Shown here piece after piece: positions 1 to 4,890 of a DNA stretch of 15,821 nucleotides. Within the stretch, counting starts at the first letter, position 1; each line of letters starts with the position of its first letter. Both the position numbers and the translations under genes were made by a program. A model generated the notes under the pieces. The model was not told the DNA's origin, did no database searches, and saw only the letters and a list, made by a program, of their open reading frames with translations. Source of the stretch: Bilophila wadsworthia ATCC 49260 (GTDB lineage Bacteria > Desulfobacterota > Desulfovibrionia > Desulfovibrionales > Desulfovibrionaceae); NCBI RefSeq assembly GCF_000701705.1, contig NZ_JNJP01000080.1, positions 1 to 15,821 on the forward strand. Reading direction: 5' to 3'.

Positions 1-128
1 ACCTGAAGGGGGCGGAGTGGTTTGAGGGCCGGGAGGGAGGGCTTTACAAGGGCGGGGTGCTTATAATACAAAAGGCGCACCACAAAACCTCAATTTTGGA
101 GGTATGTGATGCGCCTTCAGATGTCTGT
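1..128. other. Probable host flank, no gene recognised
   Basis: These bases are GC-rich and purine-rich at the start, unlike the AT-rich integrase gene to the right. One plus-strand frame is open across the segment but has no start and runs into the tRNA fragment, so I do not call it. Given the tRNA scar that follows, this is most simply the chromosome downstream of the tRNA-Glu target gene. That is an inference from position only. Confidence 0.4.
72..117 (-). terminator. Hairpin downstream of tRNA-Glu
   Basis: The outer arms AAGGCGCA (72-79) and TGCGCCTT (110-117) pair perfectly. Inside them ACCTC (87-91) pairs with GAGGT (99-103). On the minus strand the stem is followed by TTTTGTATT, which fits a rho-independent terminator for a tRNA transcribed leftwards. 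This is a prediction from structure. Confidence 0.5.
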
Positions 129-182
129 TGGCGTCCCCAAGCGGATTTGAACCGCTGTTGACGGCGTGAAAGGCCGTATGTC
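129..182 (-). other. Attachment site: 3' fragment of tRNA-Glu(UUC)
   Basis: Read on the minus strand, this is the 3' half of a tRNA. The anticodon stem ACGGC/GCCGT (177-173 and 165-161) encloses a loop CTTTCAC with anticodon TTC. Next come a T-arm with GCGG/CCGC stem and TTCAAAT loop, the 3' acceptor strand TGGGGAC, a discriminator G and an encoded CCA (131-129). The matching 5' acceptor strand GTCCCCA and the D-arm are absent from the sequence to the right. A tRNA 3' half beside a tyrosine recombinase gene is the classic product of integration into a tRNA gene: the intact tRNA is rebuilt at one end and the duplicated 3' segment marks the other. The exact right edge of the core cannot be set without the other end. 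Confidence 0.82.
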
Positions 183-194
183 TTTCTAGCTACT

Positions 195-223
195 AGTCTT
201 TGATTCTCAAAGACTTTTTTTTT
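195..223 (+). terminator. Rho-independent terminator just upstream of int
   Basis: AGTCTTTG (195-202) pairs perfectly with CAAAGACT (208-215) across a 5-base loop. The stem runs straight into nine T residues (215-223). The signal reads rightwards, so it would stop transcripts coming from the host side before they enter the integrase gene. In the excised circle it would lie between the other end of the element and int. Confidence 0.75.
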
Positions 224-250
224 ACCTACATGCGAATTTTTCTCTATATA
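221..250 (+). promoter_or_regulatory. Possible int promoter
   Basis: TTTACC (221-226) and TATATA (245-250) are separated by 18 bases, directly after the terminator. Transcription would start near 257, leaving only about ten leader bases before the int start at 267. The -35 match is weak, so this is a tentative call. Confidence 0.3.
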
Positions 251-266
251 CCGCATGAGGTAAGAA

Positions 267-1148
267 ATGGCAATACTGAAAGACGCTTGGCAACTTTATA
301 ATTCTTTAACTCTTTGTGATGACTCAAAAAAGGGAGTAAGAACCGAACTCCGTAGGTGGGAGCTTCACCTCTCTCACCTCGAACAGAGAGAAATTAGCTC
401 TATAAAAAAACTCGATCTCGCTCGGCTCCGCTGCCATCTCGAAAAAAAGAATTTGAGCCCACAAACCATCTACCACTGTCTGAGCTTGCTCAGACGTGTC
501 CTGTATACCGCAAAAGAATATGAACTCAGCGATACAAAATTGCCATCATTTCCAATGCCTAAAGTTAAAAATCAACGCTATCGCTTCCTGTCAATTGATG
601 AAGCTAATATGCTGATAGCTTGTTTATCAAATAGAAAGTTTTTTTCTAGTATGCTTTGGCGAGATTTGACTGTGCTGTCCCTGAATACAGGACTCAGACC
701 AAATGAACTTTTTAATCTCAGGCGATGTCATATTTCTTTAAAAAATAAAATAATATATGTGGCTGAGAGTAAGAATGGAGATTCAAGATACATAAAAATG
801 AAACCTATTGTTGCCTCGATATGCCAAAAACATTTACCTGCCTCACGTGAGGCTTTGCTATTCCATAAGGAAAATGGAGAATCCTTTACGCAGGCAGGAT
901 CTCCATTTCGGAGAGCAGTAAAACTATGTAGATTTAATGAGGAGATAACCGATCCGTTATATAAAGTTGTTTTTTATACGCTGTGCTATACTTTTGCGAG
1001 TTGGTTAGTTATGCAAGGAGTTCCACTATATAGCGTAGGGAAAATGCTTGGACACAAGACAACGATAATGACGCAAAGATATGCTCATCTTTCGCCAGAT
1101 TACATGAACTCGATAGATAAGCTGCCTGATTTTGATATAAAAATATAA
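267..1148 (+). CDS. int: Tyrosine recombinase (integrase) with altered catalytic box II
   Basis: This 293-residue protein belongs to the phage-integrase family of tyrosine recombinases, which cut and rejoin att sites through a 3'-phosphotyrosine. Residues ~1-90 resemble the helical core-binding domain and ~100-290 the catalytic domain. Visible catalytic residues are R144 (TGLRPNEL), K169 in the beta-hairpin, H263 (LGHKTT) and nucleophile Y272 (RYAHLS). The box II motif, normally H-x-x-R-H-T-F-A, reads Y237-T-L-C240-Y241-T-F-A. Both the His and the invariant Arg are replaced, so activity is doubtful. GAGG at 257-260 supports the start at 267. It is shorter than the usual ~390-residue tRNA-site integrases and appears to lack their N-terminal arm-binding domain. 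The gene is AT-rich and adjoins the tRNA-Glu fragment, its likely target. Confidence 0.9.
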   Translation: MAILKDAWQLYNSLTLCDDSKKGVRTELRRWELHLSHLEQREISSIKKLDLARLRCHLEKKNLSPQTIYHCLSLLRRVLYTAKEYELSDTKLPSFPMPKVKNQRYRFLSIDEANMLIACLSNRKFFSSMLWRDLTVLSLNTGLRPNELFNLRRCHISLKNKIIYVAESKNGDSRYIKMKPIVASICQKHLPASREALLFHKENGESFTQAGSPFRRAVKLCRFNEEITDPLYKVVFYTLCYTFASWLVMQGVPLYSVGKMLGHKTTIMTQRYAHLSPDYMNSIDKLPDFDIKI

Positions 1149-1349
1149 TTAGCCATCCGGCTGAGTTCAACCAACACTTCAAGCAAAGGAAGGGTGCGCC
1201 TGTCGGCGCATCTTCTGCGCCATCGCTCCCTCCACTTCTGCGCTCCTTGTGTAGCTCCGTGCGACCAGCAAATGCTGGCCGTACTCGCCCTCACTCCCTT
1301 CATTTCATTCCGGTCGTTCCGTCACGGAAGCAAGCCCATTTTTTCAGAT
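1149..1349. other. Non-coding stretch with four small hairpins
   Basis: No convincing gene is seen here. Four short stems lie within about 135 bases: GCGCC/GGCGC (1196-1209), GGCGCA/TGCGCC (1205-1221, sharing an arm with the first), CCAGCA/TGCTGG (1265-1278) and TTCCGT/ACGGAA (1317-1329). Small open frames on both strands look like by-products of this composition. The role is unknown; a structured RNA or a dispersed intergenic repeat are both possible. Confidence 0.4.
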
Positions 1350-1475
1350 TTTCTTTTTTCTGGCGTTGACACGCCTTTTAAGCAGGACTCCCAGAGGGCT
1401 TCTTTCACTTGGTGAAAGCCCTCTGGGAGTCCTGTTTAAAAAGGCAGGTTTCAACTCCAGAGAAAAAAAGCTCCG
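1350..1475. repeat. Large imperfect palindrome, possible MITE or strong hairpin
   Basis: The core arms are CAGGACTCCCAGAGGGCTT (1383-1401) and its exact reverse complement (1416-1434), joined by a short loop with further TTTCAC/GTGAAA pairing. Pairing continues outward imperfectly: CTTTTAAG against TTTAAAAAGG, then CTGGCGTTGA (1361-1370) against TCAACTCCAG (1451-1460), then runs of T against A. The arms total about 50 bases each. Open frames on the two strands here encode similar peptides because of the symmetry, so they are not genes. It could be a miniature inverted-repeat element or a bidirectional terminator. Confidence 0.7.
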
Positions 1476-1556
1476 GGGGAGTGGGCGGATCAAAGGCGAT
1501 GGTGAGTCGCTGGGCTGCCAAGTGAAAGGAACAGTCAACAATTGTGGAGGATTCCG

Positions 1557-1850
1557 ATGAAACAGGGTGACATCTTTGTGAGCAGCTGGGGATATGATCA
1601 GACGAACGTCGATTTTTATGAAGTGGTGAAGGTGGCGGCGAAGACCGTAACGCTGATTCCCATTGAACGGAAGGTTCAGCTAAAAGGCTTCATGCGGTAT
1701 ACGGCCATGCCGATTCCGGGGAGCGGGAAGGGAAAGGCGTTCAGGAGACGGATTATTGATTGTTTCGATGTTCCGGCGTGTCGCATCACCAGCTACGCGA
1801 CTGCGAGACTGTGGGATGGAAAGGCACGGGAAGGCTCGTCCTATGCCTGA
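1557..1850 (+). CDS. Small conserved-looking protein of unknown function
   Basis: This encodes 97 residues beginning MKQGDIFVSSWGYDQTN. The start at 1557 is chosen because GGAGG (1546-1550) sits six bases upstream; an in-frame upstream start at 1542 has no such site. The protein is basic in its middle (GKGKAFRRR) and has no signal peptide or membrane segment. The N-terminal pattern of a small protein reporting on a substance that links to DFYEVVKV is one I associate with plasmid and phage hypothetical proteins, but I cannot name a family. A hairpin follows the stop codon. Confidence 0.75.
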   Translation: MKQGDIFVSSWGYDQTNVDFYEVVKVAAKTVTLIPIERKVQLKGFMRYTAMPIPGSGKGKAFRRRIIDCFDVPACRITSYATARLWDGKAREGSSYA

Positions 1851-1853
1851 GTG

Positions 1854-1884
1854 AGGCCGTTCCGGGAAGCGGGACGGCCTTTGC
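1854..1884 (+). terminator. Hairpin after the 1557-1850 gene
   Basis: AGGCCGTTCC (1854-1863) pairs with GGGACGGCCT (1871-1880) with one G-T wobble, followed by a short TTTG. It begins three bases after the stop codon. The weak T-run makes it a modest terminator candidate. Confidence 0.5.
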
Positions 1885-1935
1885 TATGGACGGGAACTGC
1901 GAAAATGATTACTTTAAGACAGTAAGGGAACAACA

Positions 1936-2180
1936 ATGCCTGTCATCGCAAGGTTCTACGGTATCATCATCAAAATGTACTTTTTGGCGGGGGAACACAA
2001 TCCGCCTCACTTCCATGCCATCTATGGCGAATATGTCGGCGTCATAGACTTGATATGATTGAAGGGGATTTACCCCGTAAGGCATTATTTCTTGTTCAAG
2101 AGTGGGCTGGAGAACACAGGGAGGCCCTGCAAAAAATGTGGGATACTCAGGAGTTTATCCAGCTTCCCCCTCTCGTTTAA
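1936..2180 (+). pseudogene. Frameshifted DUF4160-family gene
   Basis: Translation from ATG 1936 gives MPVIARFYGIIIKMYF, then the hallmark EHNPPHFHAIYG, and runs into TGA at 2056-2058 after 40 residues. A second frame starting at ATG 2055 continues the same family (MIEGDLPRKALFLVQEWA, ending QLPPLV at 2178-2180). Together they give a near full-length DUF4160 protein of about 80-85 residues with a few residues missing at the join. A small deletion (about 10 bases by comparison with the usual spacing of the family, as I remember it) would explain both the gap and the shift. DUF4160 genes are commonly found beside DUF2442 genes, as here, and such pairs have been suggested to act like toxin-antitoxin modules. 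A programmed frameshift is possible but no slippery heptamer is obvious. Confidence 0.7.
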
Positions 2181-2194
2181 GTAGGAGGTACGCA

Positions 2195-2431
2195 ATGTTC
2201 TATCGTATTCATTCCGTCAATCCTCTTCCCAATAAGCATCTTTTGGTCTGTTTTTGGGATAATACGGTAAAGCAGTACAATATGGAGCCACTGATCAGGT
2301 CTATACCTGCTTTTCAGATACTGGAAGAGCCAGTTCTCTTCAATCAGGTTCGTGTTGATGCTGGTGGATATGGTGTCACTTGGAATGATAATCTAGACCT
2401 TTCCTGCAACGAACTGTGGGAAAAGGGATAG
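2195..2431 (+). CDS. DUF2442 family protein
   Basis: This encodes 78 residues. The pattern matches DUF2442: a short N-terminal strand (HSVNPLPNKHLLVCFWDN), then a predicted YNMEPLI segment, and a C-terminal WNDNLDLSCNELW, the usual I-x-W-x-x-x-x-D-L-x-x-x-x-L-W ending. The start at 2195 is set by AGGAGG (2184-2189) just upstream; the longer open frame from 2102 lies over the DUF4160 gene and is ignored. It follows the DUF4160 gene by 14 bases and is likely co-transcribed with it. The biochemical function is not established. It appears intact although its partner is broken. Confidence 0.8.
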   Translation: MFYRIHSVNPLPNKHLLVCFWDNTVKQYNMEPLIRSIPAFQILEEPVLFNQVRVDAGGYGVTWNDNLDLSCNELWEKG

Positions 2432-2470
2432 ATTGTGCAATAGGTTCTTTTTATTCTTTATATATCATTG

Positions 2471-2502
2471 AAGGCGATTCGGAGACGGATCGCCTTTTTC
2501 TT
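2471..2502 (+). terminator. Rho-independent terminator abutting the next gene's RBS
   Basis: GGCGATTCG (2473-2481) pairs with CGGATCGCC (2486-2494) and is followed by TTTTTCTTT. The ribosome binding site AGGAG and start codon of the next gene follow within about 12 bases, so a terminator and a start region are fused. Confidence 0.7.
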
Positions 2503-2513
2503 TAGGAGAAGAC

Positions 2514-2732
2514 ATGAATGGTACATTGATGCTGTACTTAGATCAGTATGGAAATCATTTCTATGCGAGAACGGTCAGGGAGCTGCAGGAAAAGGTTGGA
2601 AGCAGTGGGAGTAGAATCGCAAAAATGTATGTTGAAAACGGGGCCGATGGTGAGCCCCGACATGTCGGTTATGTCATCGCGGGGCATTGGCTGAAGATGT
2701 TTGCGCCAATAGAATTACCCGTAAATCTGTAA
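2514..2732 (+). CDS. Small hypothetical protein
   Basis: This encodes 72 residues starting MNGTLMLYLDQYGNHFYART. AGGAG (2504-2508) lies six bases before ATG 2514, which supports the start. The sequence looks like a compact alpha/beta protein with an amphipathic segment (VRELQEKVGSSGSRIAKMYV) and no signal peptide or membrane helix. I do not recognise a family. It sits between two hairpins, as do its neighbours, suggesting a string of independently acquired small genes. Confidence 0.7.
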   Translation: MNGTLMLYLDQYGNHFYARTVRELQEKVGSSGSRIAKMYVENGADGEPRHVGYVIAGHWLKMFAPIELPVNL

Positions 2733-2746
2733 TACTATGTTTATAT

Positions 2747-2784
2747 AACCCTGTATTTCTGTATATCGGAAATACAGGGTTCTC
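2747..2784 (+). terminator. Perfect 13-bp hairpin between small genes
   Basis: AACCCTGTATTTC (2747-2759) pairs perfectly with GAAATACAGGGTT (2769-2781) across a 9-base loop. Only a short TCTCCTT follows, and the next gene's GAGGAG site is about eight bases further on. It may end the upstream transcript or control the downstream start. Confidence 0.55.
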
Positions 2785-2801
2785 CTTGAGGAGTCAACTA
2801 T

Positions 2802-2997
2802 ATGAAATCACTTGATGAGTATAAAGATTTTTCTGAGCATGAGTGTCCTTTTTGTAAAGGAATAGATATAAATATGAAAATATATCAGTATGATTCTGTT
2901 GAATATCTAGAAATATTATATATGTTTGCATTGCTACAAAAAATGGTGGGTTCAATATAAACTATGTGGTATTGAGGCAAATACATCGACGCTGTGA
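2802..2997 (+). pseudogene. Frameshifted small zinc-ribbon-like protein
   Basis: The ATG at 2802 follows GAGGAG (2788-2793). The first frame gives 52 residues with a CPFC motif and stops at 2958-2960. From about 2923 another frame reads CLHCYKKWWVQYKLCGIE and ends at TGA 2995-2997. Joining the two by removing one base in the TATATA stretch near 2918-2922 yields a 64-residue protein with a CxxC...CxxC pair and a following double Trp, typical of a small zinc ribbon. The two halves make sense only together, so I read this as one gene with a single-base insertion in a dinucleotide repeat (mutation or assembly error). Confidence 0.5.
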
Positions 2998-3025
2998 GTA
3001 CAGTTACTATATAAATAAGTGATAA

Positions 3026-3283
3026 TATCCCGTAGTCTCATATGCTTTTTATTGTATTTTTGAAAGTGTAATACAGTTACCTGGATTTAATTGGGAAGAA
3101 AATTGGCAACACGCAGGACAATGGAAAGATGCACGTTATGCAGTTCAGGATTTCGCTGAGTCATATAATTTGAATGAAGAAGATGAAAATCGTATCGCCG
3201 TGCTTAACAGGGATACGGGGGAAGTCAGCGTGTGGGAACTTACAATCCAGAAAGAATATGATATTACAGAGGTAGTAGCATAA
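3026..3283 (+). pseudogene. Gene remnant without a start codon
   Basis: An 85-codon frame is open from 3026 to TAA 3281-3283. Its last ~65 residues look protein-like: PGFNWEENWQHAGQWKDARY, then an acidic stretch, then NRDTGEVSVWELTIQKEY. No in-frame ATG or GTG with a ribosome binding site precedes it, and a stop lies at 3023-3025. It is probably the 3' part of a gene whose 5' part is lost or shifted. I do not recognise the family. Confidence 0.45.
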
Positions 3284-3364
3284 GGGAAGTTTGCCTTCCT
3301 TTTCGCCTCAGAAATGGGCCTAGAATCGTTTTTCTAGCGTTTCACGGGATATGCCCAAAAAAAG

Positions 3365-3396
3365 AAAGCCCCGGAAAAGGGGCTTTCCGGGGCTTT
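3365..3396. terminator. Bidirectional terminator between convergent gene sets
   Basis: AAAGCCCCGGAAA (3365-3377) pairs perfectly with TTTCCGGGGCTTT (3384-3396) across a six-base loop. The A/T ends give short U-tracts in both directions. It lies between the rightward small genes ending at 3283 and the leftward gene ending at 3401, so it likely serves both. Confidence 0.75.
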
Positions 3397-3400
3397 ATCA

Positions 3401-3954
3401 CTACTTCAAAATTTCTTCTTCAAGCGCAGCAATCAGTGTGCTTCGTACTAGCGGGCAGAAAATACGCTCTACGGGGCTACTCGCGACCTTATTGGTTGGC
3501 TGTGGGTGTTTCCTTTCTGCATATTGCCGTCGTGGAGTGGTTTTTAAAATGACGCGGATACTCTTCTGTGTGTCTTTTGATCAAAATAATATGCCCTCAT
3601 TGGAATATTTTTACATATTTGTGTATGAAGTATTCTCGCTTTAGGCACATCCATTTCGACACGAGAACCAGTAAAGAAAACACTGGATGTCATCGATGAA
3701 ACAGCCATTTCTGATACAAAAATAGTGATTATTTCTTCAGAAGGTACATCTTTTAAATCGAATTTTGATCTTGCATCAGCACTAAACAACAAACTACATT
3801 TGTTTATTTGTTTTAATTCTAATGCAATACATTGAATTTCTTTAACATCAACACAGTCAAGAATGACTTCTTTTGCCTGTGCATGTACAAAAAAAATAAG
3901 TATAGATATTAAGAATATAAACAACTGTACTATTCTATATTTTTTACTGTGCAT
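3401..3954 (-). pseudogene. Exported protein with a possible STN-like domain, frameshifted near its C-terminus
   Basis: From ATG 3954 the first frame gives 136 residues and stops at 3544. It starts with a signal peptide: basic MHSKKYR, a hydrophobic stretch, then VHAQA-KE, a likely cleavage site. Residues ~30-85 (KQINKCSLLFSADARSKFD, LKDVPSEEIITIF) resemble the STN domain of secretins and TonB receptors; this is a pattern impression only. Past the stop, another frame continues with SIRVILKTTPRRQYAERKHP and ends at TAG 3401-3403, two bases before a terminator. Adding one base to the four-base T-run at 3575-3578 joins them into 184 residues. The gene is the last of an AT-rich minus-strand cluster, overlapping the previous gene by 25 bases. 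Its localisation would be periplasm or outer membrane. Confidence 0.6.
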
Positions 3955-4238
3955 AATAGTTGTGCATCATCAAAATTTGTTACAAGTACAAGTTTCCAAT
4001 CCACAGGGGCTTCACGAAAATATGAAAACGTAAAAACAACGGAACTAAGAGGAAGCAAATAAGAACTTTTTGATTTTTTACCCAATTCATTATAACTGTC
4101 AATATTTACATCTGCACAACGTACTGGATTTAAATTCTTTATATGTACATTAATAACTGAAGTTGCTGAAAAAAACAAAAAGAGAGGAGAAGTATCTCCC
4201 CTCAAGAGATCTGTAACAATAGGTGTATTTTTTATCAA
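3930..4238 (-). CDS. Hypothetical protein, middle gene of minus-strand trio
   Basis: This encodes 102 residues. The start is a TTG overlapping the stop of the upstream gene (TTGA at 4238-4235), which implies translational coupling. The protein has a hydrophobic patch (PLFLFFSATSVI) near residues 18-29 and a second one (LLPLSSVVFTFSYF) near 61-74, neither a clear signal peptide. No family is recognised. Very low GC suggests it came with its two neighbours from a different source than the tra genes. Confidence 0.55.
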   Translation of the reverse strand: MIKNTPIVTDLLRGDTSPLFLFFSATSVINVHIKNLNPVRCADVNIDSYNELGKKSKSSYLLPLSSVVFTFSYFREAPVDWKLVLVTNFDDAQLLCTVKNIE

Positions 4239-4489
4239 TACCTTTTGAGCTGTTTTTTCGGGTAAGATTCGTTGTATTTTACATTTGCAGTTTGGATGAG
4301 GACGTTGTGGTTTTTCAAAAAAAGTTTTTTAGCAAAAGATTTGCATTTCTCACAAGCTCCTTCTTCTGGTGTAACAATCCAAATATCAGGCTTGAGTAGT
4401 AATTCTGGATCAAGTTCACGAAGTCTTTTAGATGCACGCTCTTCTTCAAGATCTTTTATTAGTTCCTCAAGTGTACCATCTCTGTACAT
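4235..4489 (-). CDS. Hypothetical protein with a CxxC motif, first gene of minus-strand trio
   Basis: This encodes 84 residues: an acidic, charged N-terminal helix (LEELIKDLEEERASKRLREL) followed by PDIWIVTPEEGACEKCKSFA. GAGAGGA lies four bases before ATG 4489. The CEKC pair in a turn after a beta-strand resembles the CxxC turn in SPP1 gp7-type head morphogenesis proteins, but the match is too short to claim. It opens a three-gene cluster ending with an exported protein. A palindrome lies 22 bases upstream, a possible operator. Confidence 0.6.
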   Translation of the reverse strand: MYRDGTLEELIKDLEEERASKRLRELDPELLLKPDIWIVTPEEGACEKCKSFAKKLFLKNHNVLIQTANVKYNESYPKKQLKRY

Positions 4490-4511
4490 AGCATCCTCTC
4501 TTACATTATCG

Positions 4512-4535
4512 TTGCTGGTAAAGAGTTACTAGCAA
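4512..4535. promoter_or_regulatory. Palindrome between divergent genes, possible operator
   Basis: TTGCTGGTAA (4512-4521) and TTACTAGCAA (4526-4535) match in nine of ten positions with a 4-base spacer. It sits in the 73-base gap between the leftward gene starting at 4489 and the rightward gene starting at 4563. Position and symmetry fit a repressor binding site; no terminator T-run follows it. Confidence 0.4.
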
Positions 4536-4562
4536 AATTCAGACAAGAAAAAAGATTGAACA

Positions 4563-4805
4563 ATGTCAGCATATCAAAAGTCTGTCTGGCTTGGGGACCT
4601 GATGCGGTACAGGAACCTTGAAAAGCTGTGGGTAGGTATTCGGGCCGATCCGTCCACCGTGTCCGTCGCGGTTCCTCGGACTACTGAAACCGTGGGCATC
4701 GGCAGGGCGAAACGGATCAGCCGGGATTGGTGGCTTTTCGAGTCAGAGAGCGGCGAGTACGGGTTTGTGGCCACAAAGGATACGGTGAAGTGGATACTGG
4801 ACTGA
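4563..4805 (+). CDS. Small hypothetical protein
   Basis: This encodes 80 residues from ATG 4563, for which no good ribosome binding site is visible. An internal ATG at 4602 (MRYRNLEKLWVGIR) has GGGGA six bases upstream and may be the true start, giving 67 residues. The C-terminal part (DWWLFESESGEYGFVATKD) looks like a small beta-rich domain. GC is higher than in the minus-strand trio and similar to the tra region. No family is recognised. A strong terminator follows. Confidence 0.6.
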   Translation: MSAYQKSVWLGDLMRYRNLEKLWVGIRADPSTVSVAVPRTTETVGIGRAKRISRDWWLFESESGEYGFVATKDTVKWILD

Positions 4806-4844
4806 AAATTTTTCGCAATACTTCGGGCATCGGCCCGTATTACA

Positions 4845-4883
4845 GGAAAAGCCCGGCATCAAAGATTGGTGCCGGGCTTTTCC
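4845..4883. terminator. Bidirectional terminator shared by convergent genes
   Basis: GGAAAAGCCCGGCA (4845-4858) pairs perfectly with TGCCGGGCTTTTCC (4870-4883). The outer A/T tracts give U-runs in both directions. It ends both the rightward gene at 4805 and the leftward rha operon at 4891. Confidence 0.8.
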
Positions 4884-4890
4884 GTTGGGG

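Noticed and set aside
129..182. Functional tRNA-Glu gene
   Set aside because: The 5' acceptor strand and D-arm are missing, so no cloverleaf can form.
44..256. 70-residue minus-strand open frame
   Set aside because: It runs through the tRNA fragment and two hairpins and has no protein-like character.
1344..1560. Two overlapping small frames on opposite strands encoding similar peptides
   Set aside because: The similarity is a consequence of the palindrome at 1350-1475, not of coding.
1854..2781. Integron gene-cassette array with attC sites
   Set aside because: The hairpins differ from one another and lack the attC core (GTTRRRY and its inverse); the nearby recombinase is a tRNA-site integrase, not an IntI with the added patch.
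3351..3644. 97-residue plus-strand frame
   Set aside because: It starts inside a terminator hairpin and is antisense to the restored C-terminal part of the exported protein gene.
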